From contig NZ_CP071501.1 of the NCBI RefSeq assembly GCF_017354985.1, forward strand, positions 4,036,001-4,100,000: a stretch of 64,000 nt of DNA. The letters are read 5' to 3'. Position numbers and translations under genes: made by a program. This DNA is from Shewanella cyperi (GTDB lineage: Bacteria > Pseudomonadota > Gammaproteobacteria > Enterobacterales > Shewanellaceae). Positions 1-7,584 of the stretch are shown here, piece by piece. Positions within the stretch are counted from its first letter, which is position 1, and every line of letters starts with the position of its first letter. Under the pieces are notes generated by a model, which was given only the letters and a program-made list of their open reading frames with translations, did not search any database and was not told the DNA's origin.

Positions 1-102
1 TTTCTGGGGGAATCCCTGAGCCTGAGACTGGTACTGGCAAGCATCGCCATCCTCGGCGGCATATTGCTGGTCATTCTGGCCAGGACGGCAAGCAAATCCT
101 GA
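1..102 (+). CDS. EamA/DMT-family transporter, C-terminal end only
   Basis: The window opens inside a reading frame that stops at 100-102. The visible 33 residues are a GES-L start followed by one strongly hydrophobic helix and a short Arg/Lys tail (ARTASKS). A Gly-Glu before a last helix rich in Gly, Ile and Leu is typical of the end of drug/metabolite transporters of the EamA family. The family assignment rests on this short tail alone, and the rest of the gene lies before the window. Confidence 0.55.
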   Translation, partial: FLGESLSLRLVLASIAILGGILLVILARTASKS

Positions 103-174
103 ATCCAGTGGGTATTTGCCAATAGCGCAGCTTTGAGTAAGGCTAAAGGTATCCCCTGGCAAACCGGAGTCAGC

Positions 175-1113
175 ATGAGTGAACGTCAATCCCCGCAATT
201 TTATGGCGGCCCAAGAGAGTGCCCCAGTAACGAGGGGCGCAGGCAAATTCAGCGCATCCTGCCGAGGATCAGCGATGTGGGTGGTATTCCCGTGGCCCGC
301 GCCATACCGCAGAAGGACAGGCGCCTGATTGGCCCCTGGTGCTTCCTCGACCATATAGGCCCGGTCACCGATGGCCCGGCACTGGACGTGGGTCCTCACC
401 CCCATATAGGGCTGCAGACCTTCACCTGGATGCTGGAGGGGGAGATATTACACCGCGACAGCCTGGGCAGCGCCCAGGTTATAAGCCCGGGTCAGGTCAA
501 CCTGATGACCGCCGGCTATGGCATAGCCCACACCGAAGAAGCCGTGCCGGGTCATCGCCGGGTACACGCGGCCCAGCTGTGGATTGCCTTGCCGCTGGCC
601 CACAAGGATACCCAACCACGCTTCGATCATTACCCCTCACTGCCGCGCTGGACCGAGGTCGGGGTCGAATTTACCTTGCTGACCGGTCAATGGCTGGAAC
701 ACCAGGCCCCCGTGCTGCACTTTTCCCCGATCCTCGGTATGGATCTGTATCTGCCCGCCACGGCAGAAACGCCGGTCAGCTTGTCGCTGCCTTTGCAACC
801 CGGATTCGAATACGGCCTGATGCCGATGGAGGGCCAATTCAGCGTCGATGATGAGGCGTTCAGCGACAATCAGCTGGCCTATCTGGGATTGGGGCGGGAC
901 TGTGTCGAACTGGAACTGCAGCCGGGTTGCCGCCTGCTGCTCTTGGGTGGCGAGCCCTTAAGCGATGCGGTCAGCATCTGGTGGAACTTTGTCGGCCACA
1001 GCAAGGAAGAAATCGCCGAAGCCCAGGCCCAGTGGCTGGCTGAAGATCCGCGCTTTGGCACAGTGCCGGGTTATAGGGGCAAACGCCTTGTGCCACCGCC
1101 GTTGCCCTGGTAG
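175..1113 (+). CDS. Pirin family protein (cupin fold)
   Basis: A 312-residue bicupin of the pirin family. The N-terminal cupin shows the family metal-ligand pattern: HPHIGLQT, and further on the HTEE segment, matching the His-X-His and His-X-Glu iron ligands of characterised pirins. Bacterial pirins are cytosolic; some oxidise quercetin and others modulate partner enzymes, so the substrate is unknown. The frame is open from a TTG at 133, but I chose ATG 175 because GGAG at 166-169 sits 5 nt before it. A strong hairpin terminator follows at 1176-1202. It is the only plus-strand gene here after the EamA fragment and appears monocistronic. Confidence 0.9.
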   Translation: MSERQSPQFYGGPRECPSNEGRRQIQRILPRISDVGGIPVARAIPQKDRRLIGPWCFLDHIGPVTDGPALDVGPHPHIGLQTFTWMLEGEILHRDSLGSAQVISPGQVNLMTAGYGIAHTEEAVPGHRRVHAAQLWIALPLAHKDTQPRFDHYPSLPRWTEVGVEFTLLTGQWLEHQAPVLHFSPILGMDLYLPATAETPVSLSLPLQPGFEYGLMPMEGQFSVDDEAFSDNQLAYLGLGRDCVELELQPGCRLLLLGGEPLSDAVSIWWNFVGHSKEEIAEAQAQWLAEDPRFGTVPGYRGKRLVPPPLPW

Positions 1114-1175
1114 CGCCCCCTTATATGAAGGCCAAAACATGCACAGCCAGATACATGTGTAAGGAGATAGCTAGT

Positions 1176-1202
1176 AAAAGACCGCCATCAAGGCGGTCTT
1201 TT
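1176..1202. terminator. Bidirectional rho-independent terminator
   Basis: An 11-bp perfect stem (AAAAGACCGCC with GGCGGTCTTTT) and a 5-nt loop, followed by more T on the plus strand and preceded by A on the other side. It lies between the convergent pirin and M13 peptidase genes and can serve both. Confidence 0.85.
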
Positions 1203-1222
1203 TTAATGGGTTAATCCAAGGA

Positions 1223-3307
1223 TTACCAAATCTTGACCCTGTCCTCGGGGGCCAGATACAGGGCATCACCGGGCTTAACGTTAAAGGCCTGGTACCAGGC
1301 ATCCAGGTTACGCACCGTCAGAGCGCGGTAGTTGCCGGGGGCGTGACCATCGGTGGCGATACGCTGGCGCATGGCCGGTTCGCGCATCTTGGTGGCCCAG
1401 GTCTGGGCATAGCCGATGAAGAAGCGCTGATCGCCGCTGAAGCCGTCGATCACCGGTGCTTCCTTGCCTTTGAGGGAGGCACGATACGCATCGTAAGCGG
1501 CCGCGAGACCAGCCACGTCAGCAATGTTCTCACCCAGGGTCAGCTTGCCGTTCACATGCAGATCCGGGAACGGCTGGTAAGCGTCGAACTGGCCTGCCAA
1601 GGCATTACCCTGCTGGGCAAAGTGATCAAAGTCTTCCTTGGTCCACCAGTTGCGCATGGCGCCTGTGCTGTCGAAGGCCGCACCGTTGTTGTCGAAGCTG
1701 TGGCTGATCTCATGGCCTATCACGGCACCTATGGCGCCATAGTTGTAGGCATCATCGGCATTGGGATCGAAGAAGGGTGGTTGCAGGATACCGGCCGGGA
1801 AGTTAAGCGCGTTTTGCACCGGCAGGTTGACCGCGTTCACTATCTGGGCCGTCATCCACCATTCGCCCTTGTCCTGGGGTTGACCTATCTTGGCCAGCTG
1901 GTGAGCATACTCGGCCTGCTGTCCGGCAATTTGGTTGGCATAGGCATTGCTGGCCTTGACCTTATAGTGGCCGTAGTCGCGCCAGTTGTCGGGATAACCC
2001 ACACTCACCACCAGGGATGCCACCTTGGCCAGGGCTTCCTGTTTGGTGGCTGGCGCCATCCAATCTATCTGCTCAACCCTGTTGTGGAAGGCGGCGATGA
2101 TCTGCTTGGTCATGTCGCTGACCTTGGCCTTGGCCGAGGCAGGGAAATACTTGTCCACATAGGCCTTGCCGACCGCATCGCCCAAATAGTCATCCAGGGC
2201 GCTGAGGGCGCGCTTGTCACGACTGCGCTGCTGTGGGGTACCGGACAGGGTGGTACCATAGAAGTCAAAGTGGGCCTGATCCACAGCCGTAGGCAGCACG
2301 TCTGCATGGCTGTTGATCTGATGGAATGCCAGCCAATCCTGCCAGGATTGCAGTGGCTCGGACGCCACCAGGGCCGACAGGGCCGTGATGGCCGGAGCGT
2401 GATAGGCGGCAAAGCGACCCTGCTTGCCCAGCTGCGCCGCCGTCATAAAGGCCTGCCAGTCGATACCGGGTGCCTTGGCATCAAAGTCAGCACGACTCCA
2501 GATGGCCGACGACTTGCTGAAATCTTCGCTGTCTTCGCGGCTGACATGGGCCTGGGCAATCTTCAGCTCCAGGGCATAAATCCGTTTGGCACGGGCCTCG
2601 GCATCCTCCATACCCGCGGTCTGCAGCAATTTGGCGATATAAGCCTGGTAGGCGGTGCGGATCTCCTGCATCTTGGGATCGTCGGACAGATAGTATTCCC
2701 TCTCTGGCAGACCCAGACCACCCTGCAACATGTAGGGCAAGACTTCGCCCGGCGTTGACAGGCCCTGGGTTACAAAGATCCCGAACAGGTTTTCGGTGAA
2801 GTAGTTGGTGGCATTGAGTGGGTCCACATCGGCGCGCAGGTTGGCGCCCAGGGCTGCCGACAGCTCGGCCTTGTTGCTGATGGCCGCAAAGCGGGCCAGA
2901 TCGGCCTGCACCGGCTTCATACCGGCGGCATCGATGGCGGCCGTGTCCAGATAAGCATGGTAAAAATCGGCGATGCGGGCATTGTCACTGCCGGGGGCAT
3001 GCTTGGCCTTAACCAGCGCATCTATAAGCTCGGCCTTGTGCTTTTCTGTCTCCAGGAAAGCCACCAGGAATGCGCCTGTGCTGGAGCGATCATCCGGGAT
3101 CTTGGTGGTTTTCATCCACTCGCCATTGGCGTAGTTATAAAAATCATCACCGGGCTTTTTCGATAAATCCATGGCCTGCAAATTAATACCTGCCAGGCTT
3201 TGGCTTGCCATGGCATTGACCGGCGTTTGTGCCTGGCTTGGGATGGCAGCAACGCCCCCCAATACTGTTGCGCCTGTCAGCAAGGCCGCTGCGATACGGT
3301 TCAACAT
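1223..3307 (-). CDS. M13 (neprilysin/PepO-like) zinc metallopeptidase, exported
   Basis: A 694-residue protein with an N-terminal signal peptide (MLNRIAAALLTGATVLGG..., cleavage near AQA). The M13 zinc site is complete: HEISH at about 532-536 and ENIAD (third ligand Glu about 593) in the GENIAD motif. The C-terminal VKIW ending and full length fit the M13 family (neprilysin, PepO, PepN-type oligopeptidases). It would cleave peptides in the periplasm or at the cell surface. ATG 3307 is preceded by AAAGGAAC. It stands alone on the minus strand with 240 bp before the next gene and a shared terminator downstream. The family is certain; substrate unknown. Confidence 0.93.
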   Translation of the reverse strand: MLNRIAAALLTGATVLGGVAAIPSQAQTPVNAMASQSLAGINLQAMDLSKKPGDDFYNYANGEWMKTTKIPDDRSSTGAFLVAFLETEKHKAELIDALVKAKHAPGSDNARIADFYHAYLDTAAIDAAGMKPVQADLARFAAISNKAELSAALGANLRADVDPLNATNYFTENLFGIFVTQGLSTPGEVLPYMLQGGLGLPEREYYLSDDPKMQEIRTAYQAYIAKLLQTAGMEDAEARAKRIYALELKIAQAHVSREDSEDFSKSSAIWSRADFDAKAPGIDWQAFMTAAQLGKQGRFAAYHAPAITALSALVASEPLQSWQDWLAFHQINSHADVLPTAVDQAHFDFYGTTLSGTPQQRSRDKRALSALDDYLGDAVGKAYVDKYFPASAKAKVSDMTKQIIAAFHNRVEQIDWMAPATKQEALAKVASLVVSVGYPDNWRDYGHYKVKASNAYANQIAGQQAEYAHQLAKIGQPQDKGEWWMTAQIVNAVNLPVQNALNFPAGILQPPFFDPNADDAYNYGAIGAVIGHEISHSFDNNGAAFDSTGAMRNWWTKEDFDHFAQQGNALAGQFDAYQPFPDLHVNGKLTLGENIADVAGLAAAYDAYRASLKGKEAPVIDGFSGDQRFFIGYAQTWATKMREPAMRQRIATDGHAPGNYRALTVRNLDAWYQAFNVKPGDALYLAPEDRVKIW

Positions 3308-3512
3308 CTGTAGTTCCTTTTATCGTTATATTTCAACTTATATTGCAAGAGTCGACAACGCAGAAAAGTCTACTCCATTGTCGGCAGGGAGCTGCAAACA
3401 AAAATGTGTATTTATGTGTTGAATATGGCCTTGGCAGCCAGGACGAACTCAGCAGCGTCATTCAATTATGGGAGTTACCAGAGGGCGCGCGTCCAAACAT
3501 CCAAATGCGCAT

Positions 3513-3544
3513 CAGCTGCCCGACCGCACCAGGCCGGGCAGCTG
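3513..3544 (-). terminator. Hairpin after the DUF2235-PilZ gene
   Basis: A 10-bp perfect inverted repeat (CAGCTGCCCG and CGGGCAGCTG) with a 12-nt loop, starting 5 nt beyond the stop codon at 3549. There is no clear U-tract on the minus strand, so it may be a 3'-end stabiliser or a weak terminator. Confidence 0.4.
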
Positions 3545-3548
3545 TAGA

Positions 3549-4847
3549 TCAGGCTGCAAATCTCAAACCATAGCTGGCACCATTTTTCCAGACGCACCTA
3601 GCCTTGGTTGGACCTGTCAATTCACTGTCCAGTGACAGCCTGTCACCTACCAGCAGATCGCCCTGATACTGAATACGGGCGCCTTCTTTGCTGAAGTCCA
3701 GCAATTGGCAACTGGCATCCATCTTATCCTTGTGCAGCATGGCCTGGATGTGGCCACCCTTGAAACGCTCCTGAGCTCGGCGATCTGCCTCGCGGGTATT
3801 TTGCACATCTGACTTGGCAACGGCCTCTTCATGCTGTGGCACTTCCGACTCGCTAACCAATTCAGGATTGCCAGGCATGTATGTGCCTTCGGCCATACGC
3901 TGCTTGACACTGGCATGAAGACTGACATTGATGGGTGAACTTTGGGGATCACCGTAAACCTGCCGCAATTCGGGTTTGGCGCCCAATTTTTCCAACATTC
4001 GGTAACTCCAGGAATAGGAGTTGTGGGCAGTCATCTTGAGATCCGGTTTGCAATGGTGAGCCAAATAGTGCTCATCAAAGTCCAGCCCCAGAGCTTGCGC
4101 CTTATTCACCATCCATTGCAATGGCATATCGGACAACCCGGACTCTTCATAGCCACCGGTCACATCGGCATGGGCGCCGACAAACCAGCACTGCTCAATG
4201 TGTTGCTTGTCGAGCTGGGAGCCGGCCCACAGATCCGGCTGATAATTGTGTCGCCTTTCATCCAGGGCCAGGGCTTGAAAAGCATTATTCACCGAGGGAC
4301 TGATTTGGGTATCGTAAAAGCCAATCCAACTGCGGGTTAAACGATTAAGCAGCGGCAGCGGCGCACCACGGGCACCGACGGAATCGAACACCCCCAACAT
4401 GCGTATGTCGGGACGAATATTGCCTTCATAGTGGGTGGCGGTGCGCTTGTGTTCCGGCGTGCGGTAATAGCGGTAAATTTTCGACAGCTTGCCTAAATCT
4501 TCTCTGGCCACCAGACCGACCGCATCAATCAGGCCTGTCAGCGCCCTGGCAGTATGGGCCCCGCGGCTGGCGCCGAAAACATACACCTCATCGCCCGGTT
4601 GATAGTTGTGGACAATAAAACGGTATGCATTCAGCACATTGCGCTTCATGCCATAACCCAAGGTGCCGGCAATCAATCTACTGATGGGATTGATACCCAG
4701 CCCCTGATCGTAAAACACCACCTGATGTTTGCCATCGGCTGCGATGGGCCTGATGGCTCGAACCATTTTCACCGCATTGGTCGGATTCTCATCCGGCGCA
4801 TTCCAGGTCCCGTCACAACAGATGACGATGCGTTTGGCCGCGTTCAT
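3549..4847 (-). CDS. DUF2235 alpha/beta-hydrolase fused to a PilZ (c-di-GMP receptor) domain
   Basis: A 432-residue protein in two parts. Residues about 5-310 are a DUF2235 domain (DUF2235 includes the Tle1-type phospholipases): CDGTWN at 11-16, the nucleophile motif GASRGA at 92-97 (Ser94), and a WFVGAHADVTGGY segment that carries the usual acidic residue. Residues about 355-432 are a PilZ domain with RxxxR (RAQER, 357-361) and DxSxxG (DFSKEG, 384-389), the two motifs that bind c-di-GMP. There is no signal peptide or membrane segment, so it is probably cytosolic. ATG 4847 is chosen over the longer frame (to 4970) because AAGGAG lies 7 nt upstream. A diguanylate cyclase gene lies 143 bp upstream on the same strand. 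Inference: a hydrolase, possibly on lipids, switched by c-di-GMP. The hydrolase reaction itself is not shown by sequence. Confidence 0.85.
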   Translation of the reverse strand: MNAAKRIVICCDGTWNAPDENPTNAVKMVRAIRPIAADGKHQVVFYDQGLGINPISRLIAGTLGYGMKRNVLNAYRFIVHNYQPGDEVYVFGASRGAHTARALTGLIDAVGLVAREDLGKLSKIYRYYRTPEHKRTATHYEGNIRPDIRMLGVFDSVGARGAPLPLLNRLTRSWIGFYDTQISPSVNNAFQALALDERRHNYQPDLWAGSQLDKQHIEQCWFVGAHADVTGGYEESGLSDMPLQWMVNKAQALGLDFDEHYLAHHCKPDLKMTAHNSYSWSYRMLEKLGAKPELRQVYGDPQSSPINVSLHASVKQRMAEGTYMPGNPELVSESEVPQHEEAVAKSDVQNTREADRRAQERFKGGHIQAMLHKDKMDASCQLLDFSKEGARIQYQGDLLVGDRLSLDSELTGPTKARCVWKNGASYGLRFAA

Positions 4848-4990
4848 AGTTACACTCCTTCCACAGGGAAATAGCAGCAAGCCTCGACATTGGCGCCGAT
4901 ACAGTGGAATGAGTATAGTTGAACATTGATTAAAAAGTGACCAGGCCTGACGATGTAAAAGCAGGCTCAAGCCCTATGATTGCTGGTGTC

Positions 4991-6151
4991 TCAGTGCGAT
5001 CTTGGATCTGAATCGCAAAATTTATAGCCCCGCTTTCCGGCTTGCTTTATTTGGTACATGGCCGCGTCGGCCTGCTCTATTAGTTGCTTTAATTCATTGC
5101 CGTTTTCTGGGTACAGACTGATACCTATACTGGCCCCCAGGCTGTAAGCTTTGTTGCCAATCACAACATCCTCAGCCAACTGAGTCACCAACTTATTGGC
5201 CACCTCCTGTACCTGGGCATGGTTTTCCAACTGCGTGGCTATGATGATAAATTCATCACCGCCGATCCGGGCGCAAATATCTGTGCTTCGGGTACTGCTC
5301 CTGAGCCGCTCCGCCACCACCTTCAACACTTCATCTCCGGTACCGTGGCCCGCCTTGTCGTTGATGGGTTTGAAATTGTCCAGATCGATATAAAAAATGG
5401 CCATTAATTGGTGGGGCCGGTTTGCCAACAGCACGGCTTTCTCAAAAATATTGTGCAAATACCTTTTGTTTTTGAGTCCGGTAAGGGGATCGTGGTGGGC
5501 CAGCTCCAATGCTTTTTCCTCTGCATCCAGCAAGCGCTTTTGCAAGCTGAACAAAATGGCGGCCAAGAGTGCCAGATACAACACCAGAGTCAGACCTGTG
5601 CCAATCATAAATCCCGGTAACTGCCAGCTTGGCATCAGATACATCAGGGGGTAGGACAGCCAGTGCAGCGTCAACAAGGCCGCTGCCACAGCTGCCGCGG
5701 TCATGAAAACAATTGGCATCATTTGTCTGTGCTTCACAATGACAAATGCAAAGCAGCCAAGGTACACCAGGTTAAAGATCACCAAGCTGGCTCGCCCGGC
5801 CCACAAGGGTATGTCGGTCAGCAACACCAACAACAGCCACAGCTCTGCCGCCAAGGTACCTGCCCACAGCCAAACCTGCCCGGGCTTCAAACCATAAAAC
5901 TGCAGCACACCAGCCACCAGCAGCGCTTTTTCCAGCACAATCAAAGCAGCATAACTAACTAAGGTAAGTTCGAGATTTGATTGCTGTGCGTGCAGTAGCA
6001 AAGACAGCCGCGCCAACAGTGCGAAGAAGATAGCTGCTGCCCACAGCCTGGCACCGTCATTGGTTCTGGGTATCCGACTGACCAGGATAAACAAAATACA
6101 AATGACGAAGTAAATGGTGGAGCCAACGGTATGTTCTATTTGGTAAAACAT
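4991..6151 (-). CDS. Membrane-bound GGDEF diguanylate cyclase
   Basis: A 386-residue protein. Residues about 10-205 contain six or so hydrophobic helices without a recognisable ligand-binding family. A short linker (about 205-222, LLDAEEKALELAHHD) leads into a full GGDEF domain beginning DPLTGLKNKRYL. The active site GGDEF is at 297-301 and the product-inhibition site RxxD (RSTD) at 288-291, five residues ahead, so feedback inhibition by c-di-GMP is expected. Metal/GTP contacts such as FYIDLDNFKPIND are intact. It should make c-di-GMP at the inner membrane. The next gene on the same strand encodes a PilZ-containing hydrolase, and no strong terminator separates them. A TATACT -10-like element at 4912-4917 could also give the hydrolase its own promoter. 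Confidence 0.92.
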   Translation of the reverse strand: MFYQIEHTVGSTIYFVICILFILVSRIPRTNDGARLWAAAIFFALLARLSLLLHAQQSNLELTLVSYAALIVLEKALLVAGVLQFYGLKPGQVWLWAGTLAAELWLLLVLLTDIPLWAGRASLVIFNLVYLGCFAFVIVKHRQMMPIVFMTAAAVAAALLTLHWLSYPLMYLMPSWQLPGFMIGTGLTLVLYLALLAAILFSLQKRLLDAEEKALELAHHDPLTGLKNKRYLHNIFEKAVLLANRPHQLMAIFYIDLDNFKPINDKAGHGTGDEVLKVVAERLRSSTRSTDICARIGGDEFIIIATQLENHAQVQEVANKLVTQLAEDVVIGNKAYSLGASIGISLYPENGNELKQLIEQADAAMYQIKQAGKRGYKFCDSDPRSH

Positions 6152-6328
6152 AACACCTTGCTGCCGCTGATTATGAAAGGGGTGACCTTGCCGATCGCAA
6201 ACGTATCCCGAAGAGTATAGACCCCTCCCGGGATCTGTTCATAAGTCACGGCATCGGGAAAGGTTGGCGAGTATGGATAGCCGGCACAGTTAATTCACAG
6301 TACCGGCCTCAAGGTGAAAGGATGGAGA

Positions 6329-7414
6329 TTATTTTGCCAGCTCAAAATCAAGGCGCACCGTGCTTTCGGCGGCGACAGGTTTACCATCAACAAACTTGGG
6401 GGCATAACGCCAATCTTTCAAAGCTAAAAGAGATGCTTCTTCTATGGCTTTCACACCACTGGAGTCAATAATCTTAGGGTCTCTGACCTTACCATTTTCA
6501 GCAATGGTGAAACTAATATTCACCCACCCACTTTTTCCTCGCCTGGCGACAGAAACAGGAAACTTGGGCGCAATCTGCAACAGAGGTACCTGCTCCTGGT
6601 TATCATTCCAGGGACGCATTTTTCCTACTGCCTGACACTGTTCGGTGGCCTTATCCTCTTCCCCTTGATGTTCATATATTTCTATCAAACGGGTGCGCGC
6701 TGCCAAGGCGTAGGGGTGACTGAAATTCAAAGATTCATACTGCTTTATCACGTCCAGAAATAAGGGCTCTGCCTTGGAATATTGCTTATTGCCCAACTCG
6801 GCATTGGCGAGCAAATAGTTGGCCTTCACCCTGGCGGTCGCATTTTCCGGCAAATTGGCACTGAAGTATTGCTGGGCATCACGTATGTAAGCCAGCACCT
6901 CTCTGTCATAAAACTCAGTTCCTGTCAGACGCTCAAACGCCGTCATCTGGGTCAGGGCCAATAGCTGAGGATTTTTGGCCTTTTCGGCTATAGCAAGCGC
7001 CCGTCGGTAAAGGTTCCGGGCCTCTTTATTATTTCTGGACACGTCCGCTGTGATACTAAGGGCATCAATCAGCTCAATGGCATTGTTACCATAGTGTTTT
7101 TCAAAACTGGCAAGACTGCTTTGGGCTATGGCATGAGCTTCGTCCCAATGTCCACGAAAGCCTTGGGACTGATCTTGTCCCATGGCCGCAGCCAAATTAA
7201 GACCAACCGCGGCGTACTGCAGGTCTTCCTTGCCATATTTTGTCGCCGCCAACTCATAGGCCTTCAAACCATGGCTTACTGCACTGGCGTAATCTCCAGC
7301 CTCACTGGCTGATTGATAACTCTGATACTCATCGCTGAATTCGTCTGCCTGAATGGCAACAGAAATAGCAATACCCAAGGCAAAAAGAAGAGGCTTAACA
7401 GTCAATGTTTTCAT
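6329..7414 (-). CDS. Exported TPR protein with a C-terminal TonB domain
   Basis: A 361-residue protein. It begins with a clear signal peptide (MKTLTVKPLLFALGIAISVA..., likely cleavage after IQA), then about 220 residues of helical TPR-like repeats (tyrosine- and alanine-rich units such as YASAVSHGLKAYELAATKYG). The last about 85 residues match a TonB C-terminal domain: PKFPVSVARRGKSGWV, then SGVKAIEEASLLALKDWRYAPK. Normal TonB proteins need an uncleaved N-terminal helix to contact ExbBD and a Pro-rich spacer; both are missing here, so it may not transduce energy itself. The frame is open to 7495, but ATG 7414 starts exactly at the signal peptide. It lies downstream of the M16 peptidase gene but after a strong terminator. 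Confidence 0.8.
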   Translation of the reverse strand: MKTLTVKPLLFALGIAISVAIQADEFSDEYQSYQSASEAGDYASAVSHGLKAYELAATKYGKEDLQYAAVGLNLAAAMGQDQSQGFRGHWDEAHAIAQSSLASFEKHYGNNAIELIDALSITADVSRNNKEARNLYRRALAIAEKAKNPQLLALTQMTAFERLTGTEFYDREVLAYIRDAQQYFSANLPENATARVKANYLLANAELGNKQYSKAEPLFLDVIKQYESLNFSHPYALAARTRLIEIYEHQGEEDKATEQCQAVGKMRPWNDNQEQVPLLQIAPKFPVSVARRGKSGWVNISFTIAENGKVRDPKIIDSSGVKAIEEASLLALKDWRYAPKFVDGKPVAAESTVRLDFELAK

Positions 7415-7545
7415 CGTTAGTCCATTAAAAGAAGAAATGACGGGCAAAACTATCATGGGAAGGTGTGATTCACAATCTGCAAATTGCCACGACAAAGCAT
7501 AAGAAACTGATATTATAAATTTTGTAATTTTGATTACAGATAAGA

Positions 7546-7577
7546 ATGAATTAGGGACCCGAAGGTCCCTAATTCAT
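7546..7577 (-). terminator. Terminator of the M16 peptidase gene
   Basis: A perfect 14-bp inverted repeat (ATGAATTAGGGACC and its complement) closing a CGAA/TTCG tetraloop, 8 bp beyond the M16 stop codon. On the minus strand it is followed by an A/T-rich stretch, with only short T runs. Confidence 0.75.
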
Positions 7578-7584
7578 AGGTCTG

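Noticed and set aside
1343..2758. 471-residue plus-strand open frame inside the M13 peptidase gene
   Set aside because: Antisense shadow of a GC-rich gene; low-complexity composition, no ribosome-binding site, no domain.
4848..4990. Terminator between the diguanylate cyclase and the DUF2235-PilZ gene
   Set aside because: Only a GGCT-TG-AGCC-like short palindrome is present, too small a loop for a terminator; the gap does not rule out co-transcription.
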